A DNA stretch of 24,969 nt. Origin: Spirochaetota bacterium (lineage in GTDB: Bacteria > Spirochaetota > UBA12135 > COTS27 > JAFLEE01). A model generated the notes under the pieces. It searched no databases. It had not been told where the DNA came from and saw only the letters and a program-made list of their open reading frames with translations. The stretch covers positions 1 to 24,969 of the forward strand of contig JAFLEE010000076.1 of assembly GCA_017302015.1 (NCBI GenBank), in the 5' to 3' direction. The translations under genes were made by a program, and so were the position numbers. Of this stretch, positions 1 through 8,977 are shown one piece after another. Every line of letters begins with the position of its first letter. The stretch's first letter is position 1.

Positions 1-703
1 TATTGACCATCTCGTCCACCACCTTCACGTTGGACATCTCGATGAAGCCCTGGAGCGTGCGGGGCTGGCCTTCCAAGCCCGGCGTGCCCTCGATCTCGGG
101 GCCCGAGGCCTCGCTCACCTTCATGAGATTCCCGCCGATGGAGGCCAGGCCGGCCGGGTTGACGAAGCGGTAGGTGTTGAGTTGCCCCACGTCCTGGATC
201 TCGTCGCTGCCGGCGACCTTCACGGTCACCTGGCCCAGGTCGGAAATGGCGATGGTGTCGAAGATGAAGCCCTCGGGCATGATGAGTTCGGGCATCATGC
301 GCAGCCCGTTGGAATTGAGCACCTGCCCGTTGGAGTCGATCTTGAAGGTCCCGTCGCGGGTGTAGGAAACTGTGCCGTCGGCCATCTGGACCTTGAAGAA
401 GCCCTGGCCATCGAGGGCCAAATCGAGTTTATTCCCGGTATTCTGCAGGGATCCCTGCTCGTACATGCGCTGGGTGGCCGCCGGCTTCACACCGAGGCCC
501 ACCTGCACGCCGGTGGGCACGACCGTCTCTTCGGTCGCCGGGGTGCCCGCCATCTTGAGGGTTTGGTAGAGGAGATCCTCGAAATCGGGACGCATCTTTT
601 TGAAGCCCGTGGTGTTTACGTTGGCCAGGTTATGGGCAATGGTATCGATGTTGAATTGCTGGCCGTTCATGCCCGAGGCAGCCGTCCATAGCGAGCGAAC
701 CAT
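1..703 (-). CDS. flgG: Flagellar basal-body distal rod protein FlgG (3' end outside the window)
   Basis: FlgG forms the distal rod of the flagellar basal body and is exported through the flagellar type III apparatus. The reverse-strand translation starts MVRSLWTAASGMNGQQFN and continues with the rod-family signature HNLANVNTTGFKK, then the usual FlgG order (DLLYQT, GVQVGLGVKP, LALDGQGFFKVQ, YTRDGTFKID). About 234 residues are visible and the frame runs off the window at VVDEMVN. FlgG is usually about 260 residues, so only the C-terminal helix is missing. The start is set by a GGAGG ribosome site ending 5 bases before the ATG. No flgF lies upstream; instead there is a 467-bp spacer, so this looks like the first gene of its transcript. 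FlgF is the main alternative, but the N-terminal signature fits FlgG better. Confidence 0.95.
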   Translation of the reverse strand, partial: MVRSLWTAASGMNGQQFNIDTIAHNLANVNTTGFKKMRPDFEDLLYQTLKMAGTPATEETVVPTGVQVGLGVKPAATQRMYEQGSLQNTGNKLDLALDGQGFFKVQMADGTVSYTRDGTFKIDSNGQVLNSNGLRMMPELIMPEGFIFDTIAISDLGQVTVKVAGSDEIQDVGQLNTYRFVNPAGLASIGGNLMKVSEASGPEIEGTPGLEGQPRTLQGFIEMSNVKVVDEMVN

Positions 704-1005
704 GGGATCCTCCGCGACCACCGAAACCGGCGTCGCCGGGGTGGGGTTCTTTCCCATTTTCGGCGGAATTCATGGACGGGTGAGAGTTATTTGCGGTCGT
801 CGGCCCCCCGAAAAGATCTCAACCCGAGGACCCGTTTTTCCCCCGCAGGGAAGCAAATCTTCACCACGTCGGCGCGCACCAAAGCGCCTCCCCGAATGCA
901 CGGGTTTCCCGATGATTTTTGCTTGAGGTTTTTCGGCATCTGCCGAGGATCCCCGCGATCATGACCCGTTTACGGACGTTCTGCGGGCCTGAACTCTGGG
1001 GATGC

Positions 1006-1089
1006 GGGGCCTCGGCAAAGGAGGTCCCATGGATGGAAACAACGGGCCTTCGATTTCCCTGGCTCCACGCCCCCCTTCGCCGAGGCCCC
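1006..1089. repeat. Long inverted repeat upstream of the ankyrin gene
   Basis: GGGGCCTCGGC at 1006-1016 is matched exactly by its reverse complement GCCGAGGCCCC at 1079-1089. Pairing continues inward with few mismatches (AAAGGAGG against CCCCCCTTC), giving an imperfect stem of roughly 19 bp around a loop of about 45 bases. It lies 80-165 bases before the ankyrin start codon. No T-run follows on either strand, so it is not a simple intrinsic terminator. Role unknown. Confidence 0.6.
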
Positions 1090-1147
1090 AGGATATGAAA
1101 AACGATTTCGGCGGAGCGTTAGAGCCATCCAGGCCGCGCAAAGATCC

Positions 1148-1162
1148 TATAATCGGATGAGG
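1148..1162 (+). promoter_or_regulatory. Candidate -10 box and ribosome site of the ankyrin gene
   Basis: A perfect TATAAT lies at 1148-1153 and GAGG at 1159-1162, 8 bases before the ATG at 1171. If the box is used, transcription would start near 1160 and the leader would be only about 10 bases. No good -35 hexamer is visible at the right distance (1125-1130 reads CCATCC), so promoter use is uncertain. Confidence 0.4.
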
Positions 1163-1170
1163 TTTCACCG

Positions 1171-2097
1171 ATGCGCCCGCACCGAATCGCCCCCGTTTTT
1201 CTTCTCATTTTCTCCATAATGCTCCCCGCCCAGGGGGGCCTGCCACCGCTCGCAGTGAGCCCCTTCCCGCCCCTCTCCACCAAGGAAGACCCCTTCCTGC
1301 TCCAGGTCTCCCGGGTCTCCCTCGATGGCCTTAAGTCGCTCCTCAAAAGCGGGGCGGACCGCGGGACGCGGAGCCTCACCGGCCAAAGCGCCCTCATGAT
1401 CGCCTGTCTCTATAATACCCCGGCGGCGGTGAAGCTCCTCGTAGAAGGCGGGACGGATGTGAACCTCCCCGACTATTCCGATTACACACCTTTGATGGCC
1501 GCCGCGGCCCGAGGAGACACCGCGAGCATGGCGCTCCTCTTGGACCGGGGCGCCAACCTCGAGGCCCGTACCCGATTCGGCGATACGCCGCTGCACGTCG
1601 CCCTCGGCGGACTGTGGTGGATTCCCTCCGGCGCCCTCCTTCCCGGGGCGAATGTCTCCACGTCGGCCAGCGCGCTCACGCTCAAGCCGCAGGTCGAAGC
1701 CGCACGGCTGCTCCTGAAGGCCGGGGCGGATGTCTTCGCCACCGACATTTCCGGCCAGCACCTCTTCATCAAACTCGCCTGCCGTGGAATCACCAACGGC
1801 ATGGACCTCCTCGCCGAGGCCGGACTCCATGTGAACAAGCGCGACGAGGCGAGCATGACGGCGCTCATGTGGGCCGCCGTCTACGGGTATACCGCCGCGC
1901 TTCGCGAACTAGTTCGCCTGGGGGCCGACCTCAACGCGGCCACCGAGGAGGGCCGCACCAGCCTCGACCTCCTCCGCCGAGAAGAACCCGATACCATCCG
2001 AATCGTCACCGAACGCGGCACGCTCACGCGGCGGCTGCGCCACCCGGCGAACCGCGCCGAAGTCATCGCGCTCCTGGAGTCCCTGGGAGCCAAATAG
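1171..2097 (+). CDS. Exported ankyrin-repeat protein
   Basis: A 308-residue protein that probably acts outside the cytoplasm in protein-protein binding. Residues 1-21 form a Sec-type signal (MRPHRIAP, then a hydrophobic core ending PAQG). Residues 50-308 are consecutive ankyrin repeats, with typical phrases such as GQSALMIACLYNTPAAVKLLVEGGTDVN (70-98, shown here as family pattern TALMxA...LLxxGAD), YTPLMAAAARGD (105-116), GDTPLHVALGG (137-147), MTALMWAAVYGY (229-240). The fourth repeat is split by an insertion of about 25 residues (148-172) between its two helices. The gene is monocistronic and its last 35 bases overlap the convergent protease gene. No enzymatic domain is visible and the partner is unknown. 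Confidence 0.85.
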   Translation: MRPHRIAPVFLLIFSIMLPAQGGLPPLAVSPFPPLSTKEDPFLLQVSRVSLDGLKSLLKSGADRGTRSLTGQSALMIACLYNTPAAVKLLVEGGTDVNLPDYSDYTPLMAAAARGDTASMALLLDRGANLEARTRFGDTPLHVALGGLWWIPSGALLPGANVSTSASALTLKPQVEAARLLLKAGADVFATDISGQHLFIKLACRGITNGMDLLAEAGLHVNKRDEASMTALMWAAVYGYTAALRELVRLGADLNAATEEGRTSLDLLRREEPDTIRIVTERGTLTRRLRHPANRAEVIALLESLGAK

Positions 2098-3781
2098 CCT
2101 CGCCCACCGGACCGAGCCGGGCGGCGGGGAAAAGCGTCTGCGGGGGGGCGCCGGGCCGCGTCCAGCCGCGCCAACGTTCGGCGTAATAATACCGCAAGTT
2201 CCCCCAATCATCCCAATCCCGCAGGCGTTCGGCGTTGGAGGCGGGCAGGGCCCTCGGGTTCAAGTCCAGGGCGAGGTCGGCATTCGTCCGGCCATCTCCG
2301 TTCCAATCCACCCAGGCCGAATGCTTCCTCCCGAGTCCCGCGCGCTCGTCGAGGTGGACTTCATCGAGGGCGAGGCCCCGCCCGTCCGAAAAATCGAGCC
2401 TCGGGGAGAACGCCTCCGGGTCGAGGGAAGGCCCGCCTTCGACCCATACCGGCTGGTTCGAATAGCGTCCGGGGCGATTGTAGAGGAGGTAGCGGTCGCC
2501 TTCGTTGGTGCTGCCGATCGACGGGAGGCCCCAGCCGGAATAGAGGTAATTCACGATGCTGTAATAATTGGGCTTGTAGTTGCGGTCCTCGAACCCGCCG
2601 TGCCTGAGGCCGAGGTTATGCCCCATCTCATGCATGAGGGTGAGGGCTTGGCCATTGACGGCCACGTTCCCCCACACCCGCATCGAGGCCCCCAGGGCGA
2701 TGATCGCCTTCGGCTCCCCGATCGTGCCCATGCCCGCGATCCCCTCGTAACGCCCCGCCTCGGTGGAGACCGCTTGCACGAAGAGGCCGTAATAGAAGGC
2801 GAGATGGCGGGGCGCCTCGAGCCAGGCGGCGCGGAAGGTATCGAGGCCCGCGAAGCGGCGCGATCCCGTCATCGCCACGAGGCCGAGTTCGGGCCTGAGG
2901 GCCGCCTTTCCCCGTAGATCGAAACGTCCCGCCGCCGCCCGCTCTTCCCCGTGGAAGAGGTTGCCCACGTCGAAATGCACCGCGATCCCCCGGCGCGCGA
3001 AGGAGCGCCGCACCAGGGCCAGGGACGCTTCGAAGGGTTGGATGCCGAAGGATTCCGAATCCATCGTGTCGATCTGCATGAATAGATCTGGCACGCCGGG
3101 GCGGGCCCCCCACGCGTGGAGGGGAAGCCCCGCGAAGGTGGCGCCGGCGACCTCGTTGGCGTCGGGGATCCCGTCCCCATCCGCATCGAGCGTCCCGCGC
3201 ACGTCGTTGGGCAAGCCCGGCGTCGGCGTTCCCAGGGACCACGCGTCCGCATCCGCGGCCTCCAGCCGCGTCCAATCCTTGCCCAGGCTTTTCCCCGGAG
3301 GCAAGGCCGGTAATCGCCCCGCGAAACAATCGAGTTCGGGGGTTCCCGCCCCGAACCGCACGCCCTCGACATCGCGGAAACCGTGCTGGAGGAGCACGGC
3401 GCCGGCGTGCGCGGCCCTCCGTGGGTCTGCTGCCGCGTCATCGATCACGGGGGTTTCCTCGCCGGCGGGGAGGTAGACGAGGAAGATTTTCCCCGTGCCC
3501 AGGTTGGATGCGGGGAGGGTCCATCGTCGGCGGCCCTCCGCGCCCAGTCTGACGACGGACCATTCTTCCAGGGAAGCGCCGCGCGCGCCCCGAACGAAAC
3601 ATTCCAGCCACCAGCCCCCGTCCTTCAGGGCGCCGATCTCCGAAAGGACGAGGGCCCGATGGGGCTCCACCGGATTCGCTGGCGGATACTTGGCGAGTTG
3701 CTCCGCGCTGAAATCATCCAACCCATCGCCCGGGGCGCAAACGGAGAGGAGGAACGCGCCGACCAGGGCGAACCTCAACAT
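2063..3781 (-). CDS. Secreted metzincin-like zinc protease with lamin-tail-like N-terminus and Ca-binding loops
   Basis: A 572-residue predicted secreted protease. Residues 1-20 (MLRFALVGAFLLSVCAPGDG) look like a signal peptide. Residues 35-193 resemble a lamin-tail-type beta domain (ALVLSEIG, WWLECFV, GTPTPGLPND). DADGDGIPD at 199-207 and DWNGDGRTN at 492-500 are calcium-loop-like. The catalytic motif HEMGHNLGLRH is at 384-394, matching HExxHxxGxxH of metzincins. The Met-turn position reads SIVNYLY (408-414), with Val where Met is expected. The gene follows the hydrolase on the same strand. An alternative ATG at 3850 overlaps the hydrolase stop (TGATG) and would add 23 residues; I prefer 3781 because it starts directly at the signal peptide. 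The 3' end overlaps the ankyrin gene. Confidence 0.8.
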   Translation of the reverse strand: MLRFALVGAFLLSVCAPGDGLDDFSAEQLAKYPPANPVEPHRALVLSEIGALKDGGWWLECFVRGARGASLEEWSVVRLGAEGRRRWTLPASNLGTGKIFLVYLPAGEETPVIDDAAADPRRAAHAGAVLLQHGFRDVEGVRFGAGTPELDCFAGRLPALPPGKSLGKDWTRLEAADADAWSLGTPTPGLPNDVRGTLDADGDGIPDANEVAGATFAGLPLHAWGARPGVPDLFMQIDTMDSESFGIQPFEASLALVRRSFARRGIAVHFDVGNLFHGEERAAAGRFDLRGKAALRPELGLVAMTGSRRFAGLDTFRAAWLEAPRHLAFYYGLFVQAVSTEAGRYEGIAGMGTIGEPKAIIALGASMRVWGNVAVNGQALTLMHEMGHNLGLRHGGFEDRNYKPNYYSIVNYLYSGWGLPSIGSTNEGDRYLLYNRPGRYSNQPVWVEGGPSLDPEAFSPRLDFSDGRGLALDEVHLDERAGLGRKHSAWVDWNGDGRTNADLALDLNPRALPASNAERLRDWDDWGNLRYYYAERWRGWTRPGAPPQTLFPAARLGPVGEAIWLPGTPGAR

Positions 3782-3849
3782 CCGCGCTCGATTGGAGGGA
3801 TCCCCGCCGCCGCGGGAGAATCCGAGGCATGCGGCAACGAGCGAGTCCA

Positions 3850-5028
3850 TCACGCCGATTCGTCCGCGCCGCGCTCCCCGTGCTCCGAACTCGCCACGAG
3901 GTCCCCTTCCGCGAACACGTTGAAATACCAGGCGGTGGTATCCGGAGGGAGCGCCGCGCGCATCCTCCCCGTCGCCTTTTCCACCTCGACGGGGACCGTA
4001 TTCCAGGTGCGGTCCATCCAGTGGCCCGAGGCCCGGGTGAAATTGAACTCGGCGCGCTCCAGGGGCCGCGGGGAGGCGACCTCGGCCCAGACCTCGCCGC
4101 CCGCGGCGCCCTGCCCCGTGAAAGTCGGAAGCGGCGCGCCCCCCCGGAAGAGCGACTCCGCCATCGCGAGGATCTCGGGCGGCTTCTCGCCGGCGCCCCC
4201 GTGGCCGTGGGGCATGCGGACGCGGATCGCCAGGTCGCGGCGGCCCTTCGTGAGGCGGTAGGATTTCTGTAGGCTCGACATCGGGAAGGCGAAATCGTTG
4301 GTGCCATTCACCCAGAGAAACGGCATGTCCGCTGCGGGCAGGTAGCGCGAAGGATCCCAGAGTTCCAGCCATTTCTCGAGGCGTTCCCGCGACTGCTCGG
4401 CCTTCACCTGCCACCCCAGGGTGCTGGACGCATGGCCGAGGAAACCGCAACCGAAGACGGGCGCGGCGAAGGCGAAGCGGGGGTCCACCCCCGCTGCGAG
4501 GCAGGTCAGGTAGCCGCCCCACGAAACGCCCGTGAGGCCGATGCGCGACGCATCGACCCCGGGCACGGCGCGCAGGAGGCTATGCCCGAGCACCACGGCC
4601 GCCGTCGCGTGGTAGGGCCATTGGGCATCTAGGGGGAGTTCCGGCGCGAAACTCTCCACATCGAGTCCCCATCCCGCGGGCCCCGAATGCGGGTGCCTCG
4701 GCCAGGGCTTTCGCGACCACGGCGTCTCGTGCCAGCCTGGGACGCCCCCGCAGGTGTCCATGGCGATGGCCGCATAGCCCCGGGCGTTCCACAGTCGGAC
4801 CCAATCGGGGAAGGCCGTGCCCCCGCCCCCATGGACGAGCACCATCGCCGGGCAACGCTCCCCGGGGGCGAGCTTGGGCAGGCCGAGCCACGCGAAGACG
4901 CGGGTCGGTTTCCCATTCCACGGCAGGCCGTCATAGAAGAGCGCGCGCACACCGGGAGCTTCAAACCCCGGCGCGGGATATTCTTTCGGGACGATGCGGA
5001 GGATTTCTTCGGGGATGGGGTGGGACAT
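3850..5028 (-). CDS. Alpha/beta-hydrolase, acetyl xylan esterase / dienelactone-hydrolase type
   Basis: A 392-residue serine hydrolase, probably an esterase acting on acylated sugars or similar esters; the substrate is inferred only from the family look. The fold shows the oxyanion motif VHGGGG (65-70), the nucleophile elbow GVSWGG (S169), the acid in NGTNDFAFP (D245), and the histidine in MPHGHGG (H274 or H276). No signal peptide is evident, so it is likely cytoplasmic. Residues from about 305 form an extra beta-rich tail (GGEVWAEVASP, WYFNVFAEGD). It is the first gene of a two-gene minus-strand unit with the protease. No strong ribosome site precedes the ATG. Confident on the superfamily, low on the substrate. 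Confidence 0.85.
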   Translation of the reverse strand: MSHPIPEEILRIVPKEYPAPGFEAPGVRALFYDGLPWNGKPTRVFAWLGLPKLAPGERCPAMVLVHGGGGTAFPDWVRLWNARGYAAIAMDTCGGVPGWHETPWSRKPWPRHPHSGPAGWGLDVESFAPELPLDAQWPYHATAAVVLGHSLLRAVPGVDASRIGLTGVSWGGYLTCLAAGVDPRFAFAAPVFGCGFLGHASSTLGWQVKAEQSRERLEKWLELWDPSRYLPAADMPFLWVNGTNDFAFPMSSLQKSYRLTKGRRDLAIRVRMPHGHGGAGEKPPEILAMAESLFRGGAPLPTFTGQGAAGGEVWAEVASPRPLERAEFNFTRASGHWMDRTWNTVPVEVEKATGRMRAALPPDTTAWYFNVFAEGDLVASSEHGERGADESA

Positions 5029-5083
5029 GGGGAATTCTAGCGTGCTTCAATTTATCCGTCCCTTCCCCTTTTCCCCCCGACAT

Positions 5084-5132
5084 CGCCCCCGAAAATGGGG
5101 GCGTCTGTGGCCTGATCCTCCTCCCCAGGATC
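5084..5132. repeat. Two adjacent hairpins in the hydrolase/ABC divergent spacer
   Basis: CGCCCCC (5084-5090) and GGGGGCG (5097-5103) form a perfect 7-bp stem with a GAAAAT loop. GATCCT (5114-5119) and AGGATC (5127-5132) form a perfect 6-bp stem with a CCTCCCC loop. Neither is followed by a T-run on either strand, so they are more likely protein-binding or leader structures than terminators. Confidence 0.5.
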
Positions 5133-5155
5133 CGATGAATCTGGGCATGTAAATG

Positions 5156-5184
5156 TTTTCATTCCCGGGCCGGGATGGTATTAT
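5156..5184 (+). promoter_or_regulatory. Candidate sigma-70-type promoter of the ABC importer operon
   Basis: TTTTCA (5156-5161, four of six -35 bases) and TATTAT (5179-5184, five of six -10 bases) are separated by 17 bases. The predicted transcript would start near 5191 and carry a leader of about 70 bases before the ATPase ATG at 5264. Confidence 0.45.
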
Positions 5185-5189
5185 GCCCA

Positions 5190-5217
5190 CGCGCCCTTGG
5201 CCGAAAGCCGGGGCGCG
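5190..5217 (+). promoter_or_regulatory. Strong hairpin at the 5' end of the ABC operon leader
   Basis: The arms CGCGCCC-T-TGGC (5190-5201) and GCCGGGGCGCG (5207-5217) pair over 11 positions, with one bulged T and one G-U wobble, around a CGAAA loop. If the promoter just upstream is real, this stem sits at or next to the 5' end of the mRNA, where it could stabilise the transcript or affect initial transcription. No T-run follows. Confidence 0.5.
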
Positions 5218-5263
5218 CAACTCGAAATCGTCCTGACTCCATCCCCATTCCCCGGAGCGCTCC

Positions 5264-6358
<1,095 letters not shown>

Positions 6359-6372
6359 GGGGAAAACCGGAC

Positions 6373-7251
6373 ATGCGCTCCCCGATCGCCCTCCCCCTCC
6401 TCTTCCCAATGCTGGCGCTGCTCGTCCTCCTGCCCGTTTCCTGCGGCGAGGTCGACACGGGCAAACCCCATAAGCTCCTCGAACAGGGCTGGGAATACTA
6501 CCGCGCGGGGGAATACGCCCCCGCCCTCAAGGCCTTCCAGCGGGCCGAACGCCTCAACAAGAAGGACCCCGAACTCGCCCTCAAGATCGATTACGCCCTC
6601 GCCACCACGTGGAACCTGCGGCGGCCCGGCAACGATACGGCGAAGGCCCGCGCCTATTACCAGGCCATCCTCGACAAGGCCCCCCGCCACGACCTCGCCG
6701 CGTGGACCCTCCTGGCCCTCGCCCGCCTGCTCCACGTCATCCCGTCGGACCAGAAGCCCGATTATCCGGCCATGCGCCTCGCCTACCAACGGGTCATCGA
6801 CGCCTTCCCCGGCCACGCCGCCTCCGACGAGGCCTTCCTCTACCAGCAGACCACGCTCCTGGCCACGCTGAAGCCGGCCGAGGCCGCCCAGGCCCTCACC
6901 AATGTGCTCGCCTACATGGCGCGTTACCCGCAGACCCGCCAGAAGAGCCCCCTCTACCAACTCGTCGCCAATTGCCATCAGATATTGGGCAACCCCGAGG
7001 CGCGCCTCGAGGCCGAGATCCAGGCGCTCAAGACGCGGGAACTCGACCCCACCAACCCCCGCGCGAACTTCGCTTGGCCGATCTGGGCCATCGCCAACCT
7101 CGCCGAGTTCGAGGCCGGCGATTTCAAGACCGCCCGGGAGTACTACAAACGCTTCCTGGCCGAGTACCCCGACGAAAACAAGACCTACGCCGCCCAGGTC
7201 GCCCTGGATCGCCTCGCCGCCACGGAAGCCCGCGTGCGGGCAGGGAAATAA
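6373..7251 (+). CDS. TPR-repeat lipoprotein of the ABC importer operon
   Basis: A 292-residue probable lipoprotein: a hydrophobic signal (residues 3-22) ends in PVSC with C24 as the likely lipidated cysteine, although Pro at -3 is not ideal for a lipobox. The rest is helical with TPR-like units, clearest at 35-67 (GWEYYRAGEYAPALKAF) and 234-269 (EFEAGDFKTAREYYKRFL). TPRs bind peptides or other proteins, so it could be an envelope partner of the solute-binding protein, an inference from position only. It starts 14 bases after the ATPase stop, behind a GAGGGGAAA ribosome site, and ends 6 bases before the solute-binding protein. It is not a standard component of CUT1 importers. Confidence 0.75.
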   Translation: MRSPIALPLLFPMLALLVLLPVSCGEVDTGKPHKLLEQGWEYYRAGEYAPALKAFQRAERLNKKDPELALKIDYALATTWNLRRPGNDTAKARAYYQAILDKAPRHDLAAWTLLALARLLHVIPSDQKPDYPAMRLAYQRVIDAFPGHAASDEAFLYQQTTLLATLKPAEAAQALTNVLAYMARYPQTRQKSPLYQLVANCHQILGNPEARLEAEIQALKTRELDPTNPRANFAWPIWAIANLAEFEAGDFKTAREYYKRFLAEYPDENKTYAAQVALDRLAATEARVRAGK

Positions 7252-7257
7252 CCCACC

Positions 7258-8949
7258 ATGATCCGCAAGGTTTTCTCCTTCCTCTACCACAACTTCTCCA
7301 TCGTGGTCATCGTCGGCGCCTTCGCAGCGGCCTGCGTCGGCATCCTGACCTACCGCTCCCACGAGGCCCCGCCCGGGGCCATCACCATCCGCATGGCCCA
7401 TTGGCAGCTCGAGACGAGCGTGCGCGACGGCCTCATCGAGTTGGCGGCCGATTACCGCAAGGAAGTCAACCCGAACGTCTACGTCGTCCAGGAGGCCATC
7501 CCCGAATCCGTCTACGCCCAGTGGGTCTGCTCCCAACTCATGGGCGGCACGGGCCCCGACCTCATGGAGACCGGGGGCGGCGGCGTCCCACCCTACACGT
7601 GGCTCTCCTTCTACGGCCGCTATTTCGTCCCCCTCACGCGCGATGTCATGCGGGCCAACCCCTACAATAAGGGCACCGACCTCGAGGGCGTCTCGCTCAA
7701 CCGCACCTACTACGACAATATGATCTCGGGCTACGTGGAGGAGCACCAGGAGTACATGGGCTTCCCCCTCTCCCAATTCGTCATCCGCATGTTCTATAAC
7801 CGCGACCTCCTGAAGCGCCTCACCGGGCTCGACAGCGCGCCGACGAATTACCGCGCCTTCCTCGCCGCCTGCGAGAAGATCCGCGGCCAGAAGGACCGCA
7901 CGGGCAAGCCCTTCATCCCCTTCGTGCTCTCCCAAACCCACCAGGGCCTCGTCGAGACCTACATGTGGGACCTCCCCACCTACGGGGCCCTGCGCCGCTG
8001 CGATTTCAACCGCGACGGCTGGGCGGGGAACGACGAGGTCTTCGTCGCCATGAAGAGCGGCCTCCTCACGATGCGCTACCCGGGCTACGAGGCCAAGTTC
8101 AAGATGATCGCCGACATGCTGCCCAATTTCCCCCCCGGCTTCACCGGCCTGGGCCGCGACGAGGGCGTCTTCTTCTTCGCCCAGGAGCGCGCGGTCTTCA
8201 TCCCCGCCGGCACCTGGGACTGCAAGAGCCTCATGGACCAGGCCAAGGGCAAGTTCAATATCGGCCTCATGGATTTCCCGGCGCCCGACAAGACCGACCC
8301 GGTCTTCGGCCCCTACATGGAAGGCCCGAAATTCGACCGCCCCAGCGTGGGTTTCCGCTTCGGCCTCACCCGCACCTCCAAGCACAAGGAGGAAGCGCTG
8401 GATTTCCTCTATTACTTGGCCAGCCGCAAGAAGAACGAGAAACTCAACCGCATCATCGGCTGGATCCCCGCCATCAAGGGCGCCGAGATGGTCGACTTCC
8501 TCCAGGGATGGACGCCCCACCTCACCGGCGTCTACGGGGCCTTCAACTACAACATGGGGGGCGAGACGGGCATCAAATGGACCCAACTCTTCTCCCTCTA
8601 CCTCACGGGCCAGACGAGCTACGAGAAGATGATCGCCGAGTTCGAGCCCTTCTACTTCAAGCGCGGCCTCATCGACTTCAAGGAGGCCAAGCGCAATTGG
8701 CGCCGCGGCATGCTCGTCAACGAGCAATTCCTCGCCGGCGTGCGCTCGCGGGCGCTCCTCGCCTCGAGCGGGGACGCCGAACTCCAATGGCTCAAGTACC
8801 GCGCCCTCACCGTGGGCCGCCAACTCTGGCCGGAGATCAGCTATTTCCGCCAGATGCAGATGGTCGACCAGCCCCCCGGCGCCGTCACCAACGGCCCCTA
8901 CGAATACAGCCCGCTCGTGATGACCAAACTCCGCGCGACCCTGCGCTGA
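7258..8949 (+). CDS. Membrane-anchored extracellular solute-binding protein (family 1 type) with an EF-hand-like loop
   Basis: A 563-residue substrate-binding component, longer than the usual 400-450. Residues 13-31 (FSIVVIVGAFAAACVGILT) form an uncleaved-looking membrane anchor with no lipobox. The binding domain begins about 43 (ITIRMAHWQ) and shows the family pattern of an early beta strand, QWVCSQLMGGTGPDLMETG (88-106, cited in part) and FFAQERAVFIPAGTWD further on. DFNRDGWAGNDE (249-260) fits a canonical 12-residue EF-hand loop with D, N, D, G and E at the expected positions. The gene lies between the TPR lipoprotein (6-base gap) and the fused permease (28-base gap). A carbohydrate substrate is inferred from the ATPase and permease types. 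Confidence 0.88.
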   Translation: MIRKVFSFLYHNFSIVVIVGAFAAACVGILTYRSHEAPPGAITIRMAHWQLETSVRDGLIELAADYRKEVNPNVYVVQEAIPESVYAQWVCSQLMGGTGPDLMETGGGGVPPYTWLSFYGRYFVPLTRDVMRANPYNKGTDLEGVSLNRTYYDNMISGYVEEHQEYMGFPLSQFVIRMFYNRDLLKRLTGLDSAPTNYRAFLAACEKIRGQKDRTGKPFIPFVLSQTHQGLVETYMWDLPTYGALRRCDFNRDGWAGNDEVFVAMKSGLLTMRYPGYEAKFKMIADMLPNFPPGFTGLGRDEGVFFFAQERAVFIPAGTWDCKSLMDQAKGKFNIGLMDFPAPDKTDPVFGPYMEGPKFDRPSVGFRFGLTRTSKHKEEALDFLYYLASRKKNEKLNRIIGWIPAIKGAEMVDFLQGWTPHLTGVYGAFNYNMGGETGIKWTQLFSLYLTGQTSYEKMIAEFEPFYFKRGLIDFKEAKRNWRRGMLVNEQFLAGVRSRALLASSGDAELQWLKYRALTVGRQLWPEISYFRQMQMVDQPPGAVTNGPYEYSPLVMTKLRATLR

Positions 8950-8977
8950 GGATCCCCCGAACGCCCCCGGAGCGCCC

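Larger units (their letters stand above)
704..1170. other. Divergent intergenic region between flgG and the ankyrin gene
   Basis: No convincing gene is present; open frames here are short extensions out of flgG or lack protein-like character. The stretch contains a small hairpin (CGGCA-TC-TGCCG near 936-947), a long imperfect inverted repeat (1006-1089, listed separately) and a TATAAT box before the ankyrin gene. It should also hold the flgG promoter on the minus strand, but I could not identify a convincing sigma-28, sigma-54 or sigma-70 match there. Confidence 0.6.

Noticed and set aside
853-866. Sigma-54-like promoter for flgG on the minus strand (TGG...TTGC)
   Set aside because: The GG and GC elements are separated by 9 bases where 10 are required, and the -24 element otherwise matches poorly.
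2063-4522. Extension of the protease gene upstream to 4522 (819 codons)
   Set aside because: The extra N-terminal part runs in another frame through the hydrolase gene and is Pro/Arg/Gly-rich; the signal peptide at 3781 marks the true start.
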